Of a stretch of DNA of 64,000 nucleotides, positions 34,709-43,611 are shown piece after piece (position 1 is the first letter of the stretch; every line of letters starts with the position of its first letter). The notes beneath the pieces are model-generated. The model was not told where the DNA came from. It searched no databases and worked only from the letters and a program-made list of their open reading frames with translations. The position numbers and the translations under genes were made by a program. The stretch covers positions 59,970 through 123,969 of the forward strand of contig NZ_LOPU01000011.1 of NCBI RefSeq assembly GCF_001469955.1, written 5' to 3'. The stretch comes from Haloprofundus marisrubri (lineage in GTDB: Archaea; Halobacteriota; Halobacteria; Halobacteriales; Haloferacaceae).

Positions 34709-35488
34709 ATGCAGGCGCAGCTGGGTCAGCTCTACAACGCCGTCCCGCCGCGCATCTGGCTCGCGCTCGGCGTACTCGTTCTCGGCGTGCTCTTGAGCAT
34801 CGTCGTCGGCGCGGTCAACCGCCGACTGCTCGAACGCGCTGGTCTCCCCAGTATCATCGAGGGAACCGGTTTCGAACGCCTCGCACAGGGGCTCGGCACG
34901 TCGACTATCGCCATCGTCGCCCAACTCAGCACGTACTTTCTCATCGGCCTCACCATCGTCGTCGCGCTCACCGTCGCCGACGTGGGCTACACCGACACGT
35001 TCTGGACGCGACTCGTCGCCTTCCTGCCGCGACTGTTCGTCGCGCTGCTCATCCTCATCGTGGGCATCCTCATCGGCGACAAGGTAGAACTGCTCGTCGC
35101 CGAGCGACTCCGCGGCGTCAAACTCCCCGAAATCGGGCTCATCCCGACGCTTGCGAAGTACAGCGTGTTCTACCTCGCCATCCTCGTCGCGCTCAGTCAG
35201 GTCAGAATCAACACGCTCGCACTCGTCGTCCTCCTCGGCGCGTACGCCTTCGCCCTCGTCGTCTTCGCGTCGCTGGCGTTCAAGGACATGCTCTCGTCGG
35301 CGGCGGCGGGCATCTACCTGCTGTTGAACCAACCGTACACCATCGGCGACCAAGTCAAACTCGGCGAACAGTCCGGTATCGTCCAAGAAGTCGATATGCT
35401 GGTGACGCGCGTCGAGACGGACAACCGCGAGTACATCATCCCCAACCGCGCCGTCTTCGAGGAAGGCATCGTCCGCGTCTACGACTGA
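34709..35488 (+). CDS. Small-conductance mechanosensitive channel family protein
   Basis: 259 aa membrane protein of the MscS superfamily. Several transmembrane helices (around residues 15-35, 68-90, 103-125, 145-165, 170-190) lead into the beta domain. That domain has LLNQPYTIGDQVKLGEQSGIVQEVDMLVTRVETDNREYIIPNRAVFEEGIV. It is shorter than full MscS, lacking the C-terminal vestibule domain after the beta domain. ATG 34709, one nt after dacZ, so co-translated. Ion release under osmotic downshift is the expected role. Confidence 0.9.
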   Translation: MQAQLGQLYNAVPPRIWLALGVLVLGVLLSIVVGAVNRRLLERAGLPSIIEGTGFERLAQGLGTSTIAIVAQLSTYFLIGLTIVVALTVADVGYTDTFWTRLVAFLPRLFVALLILIVGILIGDKVELLVAERLRGVKLPEIGLIPTLAKYSVFYLAILVALSQVRINTLALVVLLGAYAFALVVFASLAFKDMLSSAAAGIYLLLNQPYTIGDQVKLGEQSGIVQEVDMLVTRVETDNREYIIPNRAVFEEGIVRVYD

Positions 35489-35537
35489 CTCAGGCGTCTA
35501 CGACCGATTCACCACTCGACAGTCGAACTGCCGACAG

Positions 35538-36122
35538 CTACGACCGACTCGTCTCCTCGCTCTCGCTTCCGTTTTCGTCCGCTCGCTCCGACTCTCGCTC
35601 TTCCTCTGCTTCGTCGTCCCGCGAGACCACTTCGGCGGGAACGCCCGCGACAGTGACGCCGGGCGGCACGTCCTCGACGACCAGCGAGTTCGCTGCGACC
35701 TGTGCATCCGCGCCGATGTGGACGCCCGGCAGAACGACCGCACCCGCCCCAATCATCGCGCGTTCGCCGACGACGACCTCGCCGGTCCGGTACTCGTCTT
35801 GGAGGAACTCGTGGCACAGAAGCGTCGCGTCGTAGCCGATTATCGCGTGGTCCTCGACGGTGACGAGGTCGGGCCAGAACACGTCCGGCGTCGACTCCAG
35901 TCCCCACGAGACGCCCTCGCCGACGGTGACGCCGATGCGTCGGAGGAGCCAGGTTTTCACCCGAAGGCTCGGCGAGACGCGAGCGGCGACGATGGCGGCG
36001 TAGTTCCGCGCGACGACGACCGGCGAACGGGCCGACGGCCACGACTGCAAGGAGTTTCGGGGCCCCGGCGTCGGGTGTCTCGTGAGTCGGTCGTACCGCG
36101 TTTCCGCTCCTTCGTCTGTCAC
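35538..36122 (-). CDS. Left-handed beta-helix acyltransferase
   Basis: 194 aa hexapeptide-repeat transferase. Residues 60-170 show the repeated [LIV]-G-x-x-x-x pattern (VTVGEGVSWG, VEDHAIIGYDATLLCHEFL, VVVGERAMIGAGAVVLPGVHIG) and the end pattern VAANSLVVEDVPPGVTVAGVPAEVVSR. The acyl group and acceptor are unknown. GTG start at 36122. A charged tail follows. It is 64 bp downstream of a GNAT gene on the same strand. Confidence 0.85.
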   Translation of the reverse strand: MTDEGAETRYDRLTRHPTPGPRNSLQSWPSARSPVVVARNYAAIVAARVSPSLRVKTWLLRRIGVTVGEGVSWGLESTPDVFWPDLVTVEDHAIIGYDATLLCHEFLQDEYRTGEVVVGERAMIGAGAVVLPGVHIGADAQVAANSLVVEDVPPGVTVAGVPAEVVSRDDEAEEERESERADENGSESEETSRS

Positions 36123-36186
36123 GCGGCGTTCTTTCGGTCGGCGAGTAATAAAGCGGTAGGAACACTCGGTCCCCGTCGGTCGCCGT

Positions 36187-37332
36187 TTAGACGCTGGTGT
36201 CTTGCTCGGCGAACGAGAGGCGCCAGTCGTTTCGGTCGGCGAGATGCTGACCGCCGACGGTCCACTGTGCTTCGTCCTCGGGGACGAGCGGTCGGGTGAC
36301 GACCGGCGTCGGCGACCCGACCATCGACATCGGGAAGCGGTCGTTACGCAGGAAATTCAGTCGCGAAAGAACGCTCGGCGGGATAGTGTCCTCGGCGACG
36401 GCGATGGCGTCGGCGTCCTCGTGGTCGGCGATGGCGACGCGGAGCATACGGTCGAACGCTTCGCTCTCGGCTTCGGCGTCGACCATCGGCAGCGCATCGA
36501 GAATCTTCGTCGTCGTGATGCCCCGAGTCTCCTGCGTGCAGGCGATGATGCTGGCGACGATTTCGCCGTCACGCTTGGCCGAGTACGCCGCGACGTCCCA
36601 CTGCGGGTTGCCGAAGCGCCAGTCGTAGAACGCCTTGGTTCGGGGGGCGTGCAGACGCGGCGGCACTGCCGACTCGTAGAGCGCGGCGAGGCGCTTGGCC
36701 GGAATCTCGGCGTGGCGCGTCACGGTCACTTCGTCGTCGCTGCGTCGGCGAGCAGCGGCGAGCGTCGTGGCGTCGCGGGCGCGGTAGCCGGCCGAAGAGA
36801 GTACGTCAGCGACCGGACCGAATCGCTTCGTGCGGTCGGATTTGAGGAACGAGGAGGGCTTCTGGATGCGGTATGCCGTCGCCACCTCACCGACCTCCAC
36901 CCAGCCGAGTTTGAGGAACGCGCCGATGGCCGCCTGGTTCGGGAAGTTGAAGATGAACGAGGGGCCGTTGTCGGTGTAGTAGTCGATGGCAGCCTCGGTG
37001 ATGCGCGTCAGGAGGCCGTTGCGTCGGTGTTCGGGGTGGACCATCGCGTCCGCGGGCTGCAGCGCCGACACCGTCTCGTCGCCACCGCGAATCTGGAAGG
37101 AGATAAACGGCTCCGCACCGACGATTTGGCCGTCTTTCTCCGCGAGGAACATCCGAATCTCGTCGGTGTTGGGGCCGCCGTAGCGCCAGTCGAACCACTC
37201 GGGCGTTCGGGCCTTCCCGAAGACTTCTTCGTAGAGCGCGAGGAACCCGTCGCGGTCTTCCGGTACGTACCGGCGAACGATGTAGCCGTCTTCCGCTGGA
37301 GTCACTTTACTTTGAGGCGATGCGTGTCCCAT
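36187..37332 (-). CDS. GNAT family N-acetyltransferase
   Basis: 381 aa, two-domain GNAT. The first domain has YIVRRYVPEDRDGFLALYEEVFGKARTPEWFDWRYGG and the acetyl-CoA site MVHPEHRRNGLLTRI (R/Q-x-x-G-x-G/A type). A second GNAT-like half follows. The length matches acetyltransferases of the Eis-like or FemAB-like class. Start ATG 37332 (MGHASPQSKVTP) is preferred over an upstream start. Substrate unknown. An acetyl- or acyltransfer role in surface or secondary metabolism would be speculation. Confidence 0.8.
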   Translation of the reverse strand: MGHASPQSKVTPAEDGYIVRRYVPEDRDGFLALYEEVFGKARTPEWFDWRYGGPNTDEIRMFLAEKDGQIVGAEPFISFQIRGGDETVSALQPADAMVHPEHRRNGLLTRITEAAIDYYTDNGPSFIFNFPNQAAIGAFLKLGWVEVGEVATAYRIQKPSSFLKSDRTKRFGPVADVLSSAGYRARDATTLAAARRRSDDEVTVTRHAEIPAKRLAALYESAVPPRLHAPRTKAFYDWRFGNPQWDVAAYSAKRDGEIVASIIACTQETRGITTTKILDALPMVDAEAESEAFDRMLRVAIADHEDADAIAVAEDTIPPSVLSRLNFLRNDRFPMSMVGSPTPVVTRPLVPEDEAQWTVGGQHLADRNDWRLSFAEQDTSV

Positions 37333-37482
37333 GTAGCCTCGGATTTCACAGCTACGGGCTTTGTTATGCCGTACGTACCCCACGTAATCGAGTCCATGAG
37401 GCGATGGTTGTACACTCTTACCGGTGGCGACGACGACGGTACGGTTCGGATTCGAGACCGGTTCAACCCGGCTTTGCCCGTG

Positions 37483-38778
37483 TTATCGACTCCGTAACTC
37501 CCCCACGTGGTCGACGCGGCGCTGGACCAGTTCGGCCGTGCCGATGTCGTGTCGGACCCGGAGGCCGTCACCGGCCGCTGCCAGCGCGTCGGACGCGACG
37601 GCTTCCGCCGCCGCGATGGTGTCGCCGAGTCCGACGACGGCGAACGACCGCGACGTACTCGTGTAGAGGCCGTCCTCTCGTTCTTCGACGCTCGCGTAGA
37701 ACAGCAGTCCCTCGCCGGCTTGCGCCACGCGCTCCTCGTCCACTTCGATACGCGCACCCGCTTCGGGATTCGTCGGATACCCCTCCGGAACCGCGTACTT
37801 ACACACCGTCGCCGTCGGCGCGAAGTCGAGCGGAGGCAGCGTCTCGCCGTCGCGGGCGGCGACGAGCACGTCGATAAAGGGCGTCTCCAGAACTGGCAGC
37901 GTGTTCATCGCCTCGGGGTCACCGAAGCGGGCGTTGAACTCGACGACCCGGACGCCGTCGGCGGTGAGCATGAACTGGCCGTAGAGTACACCACGGTAGT
38001 CGGGCAGCGCCGAGACGACGGATTCGAGAACGTCGACGGCTTCCTCGTAGTCGTCGTCGTCCATGAACGGCAGCGAGTGCTGGGCGTCGCTGTAGCTGCC
38101 CATGCCGCCGGTGTTCGGTCCCTCGTCGCCTTCGTAGGCGCGTTTGTGGTCTTGGACCGCGGGCGTCGGTCGAACGGTGCCGTTGACGACGAACGCTTGG
38201 ACCGTGAACTCCTCGCCGACGAACCGCTCCTCGATGACGACCTGTTCGTACTTCTCGGTCCGAAGGTAGCTTTTCGCCTCCTCCTTGGTCACTTGGTCGC
38301 CGGTGACCTTCACGCCTTTACCGCCGGTGAGGCCGGCGGGTTTGACCGCCACGTCGCCGTCGTACTGGTCGATGTAGGCGCAGGCGGCCTCGATGTCGTG
38401 GAACGTCTCGAACTCCGGACAGCCGGGAACGTCGTTTTCGACCATGAATCGGCGCTGGAACGCTTTGTCCGTTTCGAGGCGGGCGTCCATCTTCTTCGGG
38501 CCGAACGCGTAGACGCCGCGGTCTTCGAGCGTGTCGACGACGCCCGCCGCGAGCGCCGACTCGGGGCCGACGATAGCGAGCGTCGCCTCCACGGACTCGG
38601 CGTAGTCGGCGATGGCTTCTGCATCGGTCTCGTCGACTCGCTCGAACCCGTCGGCGAGTGCGACGATACCGGGGTTTCGGTTGCTCGCGCAGGCGTACAA
38701 CTCGCAGTCCGACGCGAGCGACCGGGCGATTGCGTGTTCGCGGCCGCCGCCACCGATGAGAAGTACCGTCTCCGTCAT
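37483..38778 (-). CDS. purD: Phosphoribosylamine-glycine ligase
   Basis: 431 aa ATP-grasp enzyme of purine synthesis; it joins glycine to phosphoribosylamine. Clear PurD motifs are LLIGGGGREHAIA at the N terminus, VVGPE-like IVGPESALAAGVVD, KPAGLTGGKGVKV, and PNTGGMGSYS. VEFNARFGDPE is near the ATP site. ATG 38778 (MTETVLLIGG); the longer open frame upstream is not PurD. No other pur gene is adjacent. Confidence 0.96.
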   Translation of the reverse strand: MTETVLLIGGGGREHAIARSLASDCELYACASNRNPGIVALADGFERVDETDAEAIADYAESVEATLAIVGPESALAAGVVDTLEDRGVYAFGPKKMDARLETDKAFQRRFMVENDVPGCPEFETFHDIEAACAYIDQYDGDVAVKPAGLTGGKGVKVTGDQVTKEEAKSYLRTEKYEQVVIEERFVGEEFTVQAFVVNGTVRPTPAVQDHKRAYEGDEGPNTGGMGSYSDAQHSLPFMDDDDYEEAVDVLESVVSALPDYRGVLYGQFMLTADGVRVVEFNARFGDPEAMNTLPVLETPFIDVLVAARDGETLPPLDFAPTATVCKYAVPEGYPTNPEAGARIEVDEERVAQAGEGLLFYASVEEREDGLYTSTSRSFAVVGLGDTIAAAEAVASDALAAAGDGLRVRHDIGTAELVQRRVDHVGELRSR

Positions 38779-38944
38779 ACGACGATGTGCTACACACGAC
38801 AGTGTAAACCTTGCTGCTTCATTCGTCTGTTTCTGTGCGAATTTGTGTATATCACTCGGCGAGGTGGCGCTCGTTTTGGGACTACAGAAAGTGTCGCTCG
38901 CCGGAGCACACGACTTTTCCACGCTGTAGTTCCTACCCCAGTGT

Positions 38945-41074
38945 ATGACCGACCCGACGGGCCGAAACCGCCTCGACGAGGAACAGTCGCCGTACCTCCG
39001 GCAGCACGCGGACAACCCCGTCAACTGGCAACCGTGGGACGACGCGGCGCTCGACGCCGCCCGCGAACGGGACGTCCCCATCTTTCTGTCCATCGGCTAC
39101 TCGGCGTGTCACTGGTGTCACGTGATGGCCGACGAGAGCTTCGAGGACGACATCGTCGCCGAGGTGCTCAACGACGAGTTCGTCTCCATCAAAGTCGACC
39201 GCGAGGAACGCCCCGATTTGGACGGCGTCTACCAGAGCATCTGCCAACTCGTCTCCGGTCGCGGCGGGTGGCCCCTCTCGGTCTGGCTCACCCCCGAGGG
39301 CAAACCGTTCTTCGTCGGGACGTACTTCCCGCCGGAGTCACGCCAAGGGATGCCCGGCTTCTTGGACCTGCTGCGGGACCTCTCTCGGTCGTGGGAGGAG
39401 GACAGAGACGAAATCGAAAACCGCGCCGACCAGTGGACCGCTGCCGTCCGCGACGAACTGGAGGACACCCCCGACCAACCGGGTGAACTCGACGACGCCG
39501 ACGACCTGCTCGGGTCGGCCGCCCAAGCGGCGCTCAGAAGTGCGGACCGTGAGTACGGCGGGTTCGGCAGCGGCGGCCCGAAGTTCCCCCAACCGACCCG
39601 TCTCGACCTCCTGATGCGCGCGTACGCCAGAAGCGGACGCGACCAGTCTCTGGCCGTCGTCACCGAGACCCTCGACGCGATGGCCTCCGGAGGACTGTAC
39701 GACCACGTCGGCGGCGGCTTTCACCGCTACGCTACGGACAGAGACTGGACCGTCCCCCACTTCGAGAAGATGCTGTACGACAACGCCGAACTCTCCCGAG
39801 TGTATCTCGACGCCTATCGCCTCACCGGACGACCGCGCTACGCGACGGTGGCACAGGAGACGCTGGCGTTCGTCGAACGCGAACTCACGCACGACGACGG
39901 CGGGTTCTACAGCACGCTCGACGCCCAAAGCGAGGGCGAGGAAGGAAAATTCTACGTCTGGACGCCCGACTCGGTTCGTGAGGCCGTCGACGACGAGACG
40001 ACCGCCGACCTCGTCTGCGACCGCTACGGCATCGCCAAGAGCGGGAACTTCGAAGGCGGGACGACGGTTCTCACCCTCGCAGAGAGCGTCGAGAACCTCG
40101 CAGACGAGTACGACCTCGGCGAGGACGAGGTCGAGGAACACTTGATGGAGGCGCGAACGGCGCTCTACGAAGCGCGAACGGAGCGCGAACGCCCCGCCCG
40201 CGACGAGAAGATACTCGCCGGGTGGAACGGTCTGATGATTTCTGGGTTCGCGGCGGGCGCGCAGACGCTCGACCCGGCGCTCGCGACGACGGGTGAGAAC
40301 GCGCTGTCGTTCGTCCGCGAGCATCTCTGGGACGAGAGCGAGAAACGGCTCTCCCGGCGGTTCAAGTCGGGCGACGTGAAAGGCTCGGGCTATCTCGAAG
40401 ATTACGCGTTCCTCGCCCGCGGCGCGTTCGACCTGTACCAAGCGACCGGCGACGTCGGCCACCTCGCGTTCGCACTGGACCTCGCGCGAGTCATCGAGGC
40501 CGAGTTCTGGGACTCCGAGGAGAAGACGCTGTACTTCACGCCCGAGAGCGGCGAGACGCTCGTCGCCCGGCCACAGGAGCGCCGTGACCAGTCGACACCG
40601 TCGAGTCTCGGCGTCGCCGTCTCCGTTCTTCTCGACTTGGACCATTTCGCCCCGGACGCCGAGTTCGGACACATCGCCGAGCAGGTGCTGTCGACGCACG
40701 CGAACCGCCTCCGTGGAAGTCCGCTCGAACACGGATCGCTCGTTCTCGCCGCCGAGAAGCGCAGTCGGGGAGCGCTCGAACTCACCGTCGCCGCCGACGA
40801 ACTTCCCGAGGAGTGGTGGGAGGCGCTGGCGAGCAGATATCTCCCGGCGACGATTCTGACCCGACGGCCGAAAACCGATGACCAGTTGGAGACGTGGCTG
40901 GAGACGCTCGAACTCGACGAAGCACCGCCCATCTGGGCCGGCCGCGAAGCCGTCGACGACGACCCGACGGTGTACGCCTGCGAGAACTTCACCTGCTCGC
41001 CGCCGCAGACCGACATCAGGTCGGCGCTTGAGTGGGCGCTGGAGAACGGGAGCGAGAACGGAGACGAGAACTAG
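38945..41074 (+). CDS. DUF255 thioredoxin-domain protein (YyaL/SSP411 family)
   Basis: 709 aa. The N-terminal DUF255 thioredoxin-like domain has NRLDEEQSPYLRQHADNPVNWQPW and the active-site-like SACHWCHVM (Cys-x-x-Cys, residues about 56-59). A long alpha/alpha-barrel domain follows with HVGGGFHRYATDRDWTVPHFEKMLYDNA and KILAGWNGLMISGFA. It resembles N-acyl-glucosamine epimerase folds. ATG 38945. The family is widespread but its reaction is not established. It ends 15 bp before a convergent thioredoxin gene. Confidence 0.92.
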   Translation: MTDPTGRNRLDEEQSPYLRQHADNPVNWQPWDDAALDAARERDVPIFLSIGYSACHWCHVMADESFEDDIVAEVLNDEFVSIKVDREERPDLDGVYQSICQLVSGRGGWPLSVWLTPEGKPFFVGTYFPPESRQGMPGFLDLLRDLSRSWEEDRDEIENRADQWTAAVRDELEDTPDQPGELDDADDLLGSAAQAALRSADREYGGFGSGGPKFPQPTRLDLLMRAYARSGRDQSLAVVTETLDAMASGGLYDHVGGGFHRYATDRDWTVPHFEKMLYDNAELSRVYLDAYRLTGRPRYATVAQETLAFVERELTHDDGGFYSTLDAQSEGEEGKFYVWTPDSVREAVDDETTADLVCDRYGIAKSGNFEGGTTVLTLAESVENLADEYDLGEDEVEEHLMEARTALYEARTERERPARDEKILAGWNGLMISGFAAGAQTLDPALATTGENALSFVREHLWDESEKRLSRRFKSGDVKGSGYLEDYAFLARGAFDLYQATGDVGHLAFALDLARVIEAEFWDSEEKTLYFTPESGETLVARPQERRDQSTPSSLGVAVSVLLDLDHFAPDAEFGHIAEQVLSTHANRLRGSPLEHGSLVLAAEKRSRGALELTVAADELPEEWWEALASRYLPATILTRRPKTDDQLETWLETLELDEAPPIWAGREAVDDDPTVYACENFTCSPPQTDIRSALEWALENGSENGDEN

Positions 41075-41089
41075 AGTCGATTAGGTGAC

Positions 41090-41473
41090 TCAGGCCGTCT
41101 GTTCGGCTTCTTCGAGTCGCTCACCGAGGTACGCGGCGGCCGGAATCCGTTCGTCTTCGACGTAGCGCGCTATCTCCTCGCCGTCTTTTTCCACGACGAT
41201 GGTCGGGATGAGTTCGACGTCGTACTCGTCGACCTGCGGTCCCGTTTTGCTCCCGTCGCCCCCTTTCTCCACAGGGAACTGCTCGATGTTCTCGTCGGAA
41301 ACACCTGCCTCCCGCAGTGCCGCCGCGAAATCCGGGAGTTGCTGGCGGCAGTCCTTACACCAGTCGCCGCCCCAGACTTTGAACGTCAATCCGTCCTGTC
41401 CGAGTGCATCGACCGCGTCTTCGTAGCCTGCGGGACCCCACGTCGGGTTCGGCTCCATCGTGTTCAGTTTCAT
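41090..41473 (-). CDS. Thioredoxin-family protein
   Basis: 127 aa, ATG 41473. A single thioredoxin fold with active site WCKDC (about residues 39-43) and the cis-proline region VELIPTIVVEKDG. The C-terminal part follows the usual order. It is a likely cytoplasmic thiol-disulfide exchanger. Its CKDC dipeptide differs from the usual CGPC, which would alter redox potential. It is convergent with the DUF255 thioredoxin-domain gene; a functional link is possible but not shown. Confidence 0.87.
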   Translation of the reverse strand: MKLNTMEPNPTWGPAGYEDAVDALGQDGLTFKVWGGDWCKDCRQQLPDFAAALREAGVSDENIEQFPVEKGGDGSKTGPQVDEYDVELIPTIVVEKDGEEIARYVEDERIPAAAYLGERLEEAEQTA

Positions 41474-41618
41474 TGGCCGGTCGTTGGCGGTGGAGGCTTT
41501 TAATCGCCTCGCTGGCGGTGATTCTGCGCGCACGACCGTTTTTCGTGTTGTTCGAGACCCCGTCGAACGTTGCCGGTGTCCGCCATCGGTTTACGTCACA
41601 ATCGCTTAGCCGACGCTA

Positions 41619-42629
41619 ATGGACGCGAGCATCCTCGATACTATCGGCTCGCCACTGGTACAACTGCAGTCGCCGGAAGGGGCGACGGTGGCGGCGAAGA
41701 TAGAGTCGAAAAATCCCGGCGGGTCGGCGAAAGACCGCCCGGCGCTGGCGATGGTCGAGGCTGCCGAACGTGACGGCACGCTCTCGCCGGGCGACGAACT
41801 CGTCGAACCGACCAGCGGCAACACGGGTATCGGACTCGCCGTCGTCGCCGCCGCGAAAGGCTACGACCTCACCATCGTGATGCCTGGGTCGAAGTCACCC
41901 GAGCGCCGCCGTATCATGAAGGCCTACGGCGCAACCCTCGAACTCGTCGACGGCGATATTTCGGACGCGAAAGACCGTGCCGACGAACTCGAACAGGAGC
42001 GAGGAATGGTCCAACTCCGTCAGTTCGAGAACCCGGCGAACCCGGAGGCACACTACCGAACCACCGCCGAGGAGATTCTCGAACAGGTCGAAGACAGAGA
42101 GATAGACGCGCTCGTCGCCGGCGTCGGCACCGGCGGGACGCTGTCGGGCATCGGTCGTCGCCTCCGCGAGGAGTTCCCCGAGATGGAAGTCGTCGCCGTC
42201 GAACCCGACGACAGCGCCGTGCTCTCGGGCAGAGAACCCGAAGGCGATAGTTTTCAAGGAATGGGCCCGGGCTTCGTCAGCCCGAACCTCGACACCGACC
42301 TCTTGGACGACGTGATTACCGTCTCGCTCGACGACGCCGAAGCCGAGTGTCGCCGCCTCGCCCGCGAAGAGGGCATCTTGGTCGGCCAGTCCAGCGGCGC
42401 GTCGAACCTCGCCGCCCAACAGGTCGCCGCACGCCTCGCTCGGCCGGAACTGAACTGCCCCGAGATGCCCGACGCCGTTGCCCGCCGCATCGAAACCGAC
42501 GGCGGTGCGGCCGCAGCGTACGACGACTGCCCGCTCGTCGTCACCGTCTTCTGGGACAGCGGCGAGCGCTACATGTCGACGGGGATGTTCGATACCGGTC
42601 CCGACGTCGACGACGGCGGGTCGCCGTAG
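41619..42629 (+). CDS. cysM: Cysteine synthase (PLP-dependent, CysM/CysK type)
   Basis: 336 aa. It makes L-cysteine from O-acetyl- (or phospho-) serine and sulfide. The PLP Lys is in KNPGGSAKDRPAL. The substrate loop is EPTSGNTGIGLAVVAAAKGY. The phosphate-binding glycine loop is GVGTGGTLSGIGR. SSGASNLAA is the C-terminal motif. ATG 41619. Cysteine would feed the gshA product and the thioredoxin system nearby. Confidence 0.93.
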   Translation: MDASILDTIGSPLVQLQSPEGATVAAKIESKNPGGSAKDRPALAMVEAAERDGTLSPGDELVEPTSGNTGIGLAVVAAAKGYDLTIVMPGSKSPERRRIMKAYGATLELVDGDISDAKDRADELEQERGMVQLRQFENPANPEAHYRTTAEEILEQVEDREIDALVAGVGTGGTLSGIGRRLREEFPEMEVVAVEPDDSAVLSGREPEGDSFQGMGPGFVSPNLDTDLLDDVITVSLDDAEAECRRLAREEGILVGQSSGASNLAAQQVAARLARPELNCPEMPDAVARRIETDGGAAAAYDDCPLVVTVFWDSGERYMSTGMFDTGPDVDDGGSP

Positions 42630-42661
42630 GCTCTCCCGCTCTCGTGGGCTCCCGCGTTCTT

Positions 42662-43516
42662 CTAGTCTCGATTCTCGTCCAGAAACCCCAGTAGTAGCTC
42701 GTTGAATCGTTTAGGACGCTCTCGCGGTGGCCAGTGACCACAGTCCGCCAGTATGCGAACCTCCGCGTCAGGAATCAGCGTCGCGGCGCGAACCGCCCAC
42801 TCGACGGGGACGAGCGGGTCAGTCTCGCCGTGGACGAGAAGTGTCGGTATCGGGAGTTCCGGGAGTCGCTCGACGTAGTTCGTCAGCAGTCCGTCGAACC
42901 CGACTTCGGCGCGCTGGAAGCGCTGCCACGCGTCGGTGTTCCGCGCTCGAAGCGCCGCGAACACCTCGTCGACGAATCCGGCAGTGACGTTTCGTCGGTC
43001 CACGATGGACGACACGGTCAGTTTCGCCGCGTACCGACTCCGTCGGAGCACCCACCAGAGCGCCTCGAACAGGTACGGAACGCGAGTCATCGCCGTACTC
43101 GCCTTTCCACCCGGAATCGTCCCGCCCAACCCGTAGCTGTCGACGGCGACGACGCGAGAGACGCGTTCCGGGTAGTCAAGCGCGTAGCCGAGGGCGACGC
43201 CGCCGCCCATCGAGATGCCGACGAGCGTCGCCTCCGAGAGCGCCCACTCGTCGAACAGACGTGCGAGAACGCCGACGTAGTAGCCGATGCTGACGCTCTC
43301 GCCGGACGGCGGGTCGTCACTCTTGCCGTATCCCGGCAGGTCGGGCACGTAGACTGTGTGCGAATCGAGTAGCGCGGGAACCGTCTCGCGCCACGACAGC
43401 GTCGCCGAGTCGAGACCACCGCCGTGGAGCAGCACCACCGGTGGCCCGTCGCCACCGACGAAGCACCGTATCCGCGTACCGTCGACGTCGACGGTCCGAG
43501 CGTCGAGTCCGTCCAT
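42662..43516 (-). CDS. Alpha/beta hydrolase
   Basis: 284 aa. Nucleophile elbow GISMGGG (Ser about residue 98), oxyanion HGGGLDS, acid in HGETDPLVP and base His in CGHWPPRER. The fold order is that of small-molecule ester or C-C hydrolases. Substrate unknown. ATG 43516. It is convergent with cysM, 32 bp between stops. Confidence 0.88.
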   Translation of the reverse strand: MDGLDARTVDVDGTRIRCFVGGDGPPVVLLHGGGLDSATLSWRETVPALLDSHTVYVPDLPGYGKSDDPPSGESVSIGYYVGVLARLFDEWALSEATLVGISMGGGVALGYALDYPERVSRVVAVDSYGLGGTIPGGKASTAMTRVPYLFEALWWVLRRSRYAAKLTVSSIVDRRNVTAGFVDEVFAALRARNTDAWQRFQRAEVGFDGLLTNYVERLPELPIPTLLVHGETDPLVPVEWAVRAATLIPDAEVRILADCGHWPPRERPKRFNELLLGFLDENRD

Positions 43517-43611
43517 GTCGTTAGGTCATCCGTGTCGGCGATACCTGTTGCGGCGACAGGAGAGACGACTCGTCGCTCTCGTTGGCGCGGTTACTCTCGC
43601 TGCTCTCGTCG

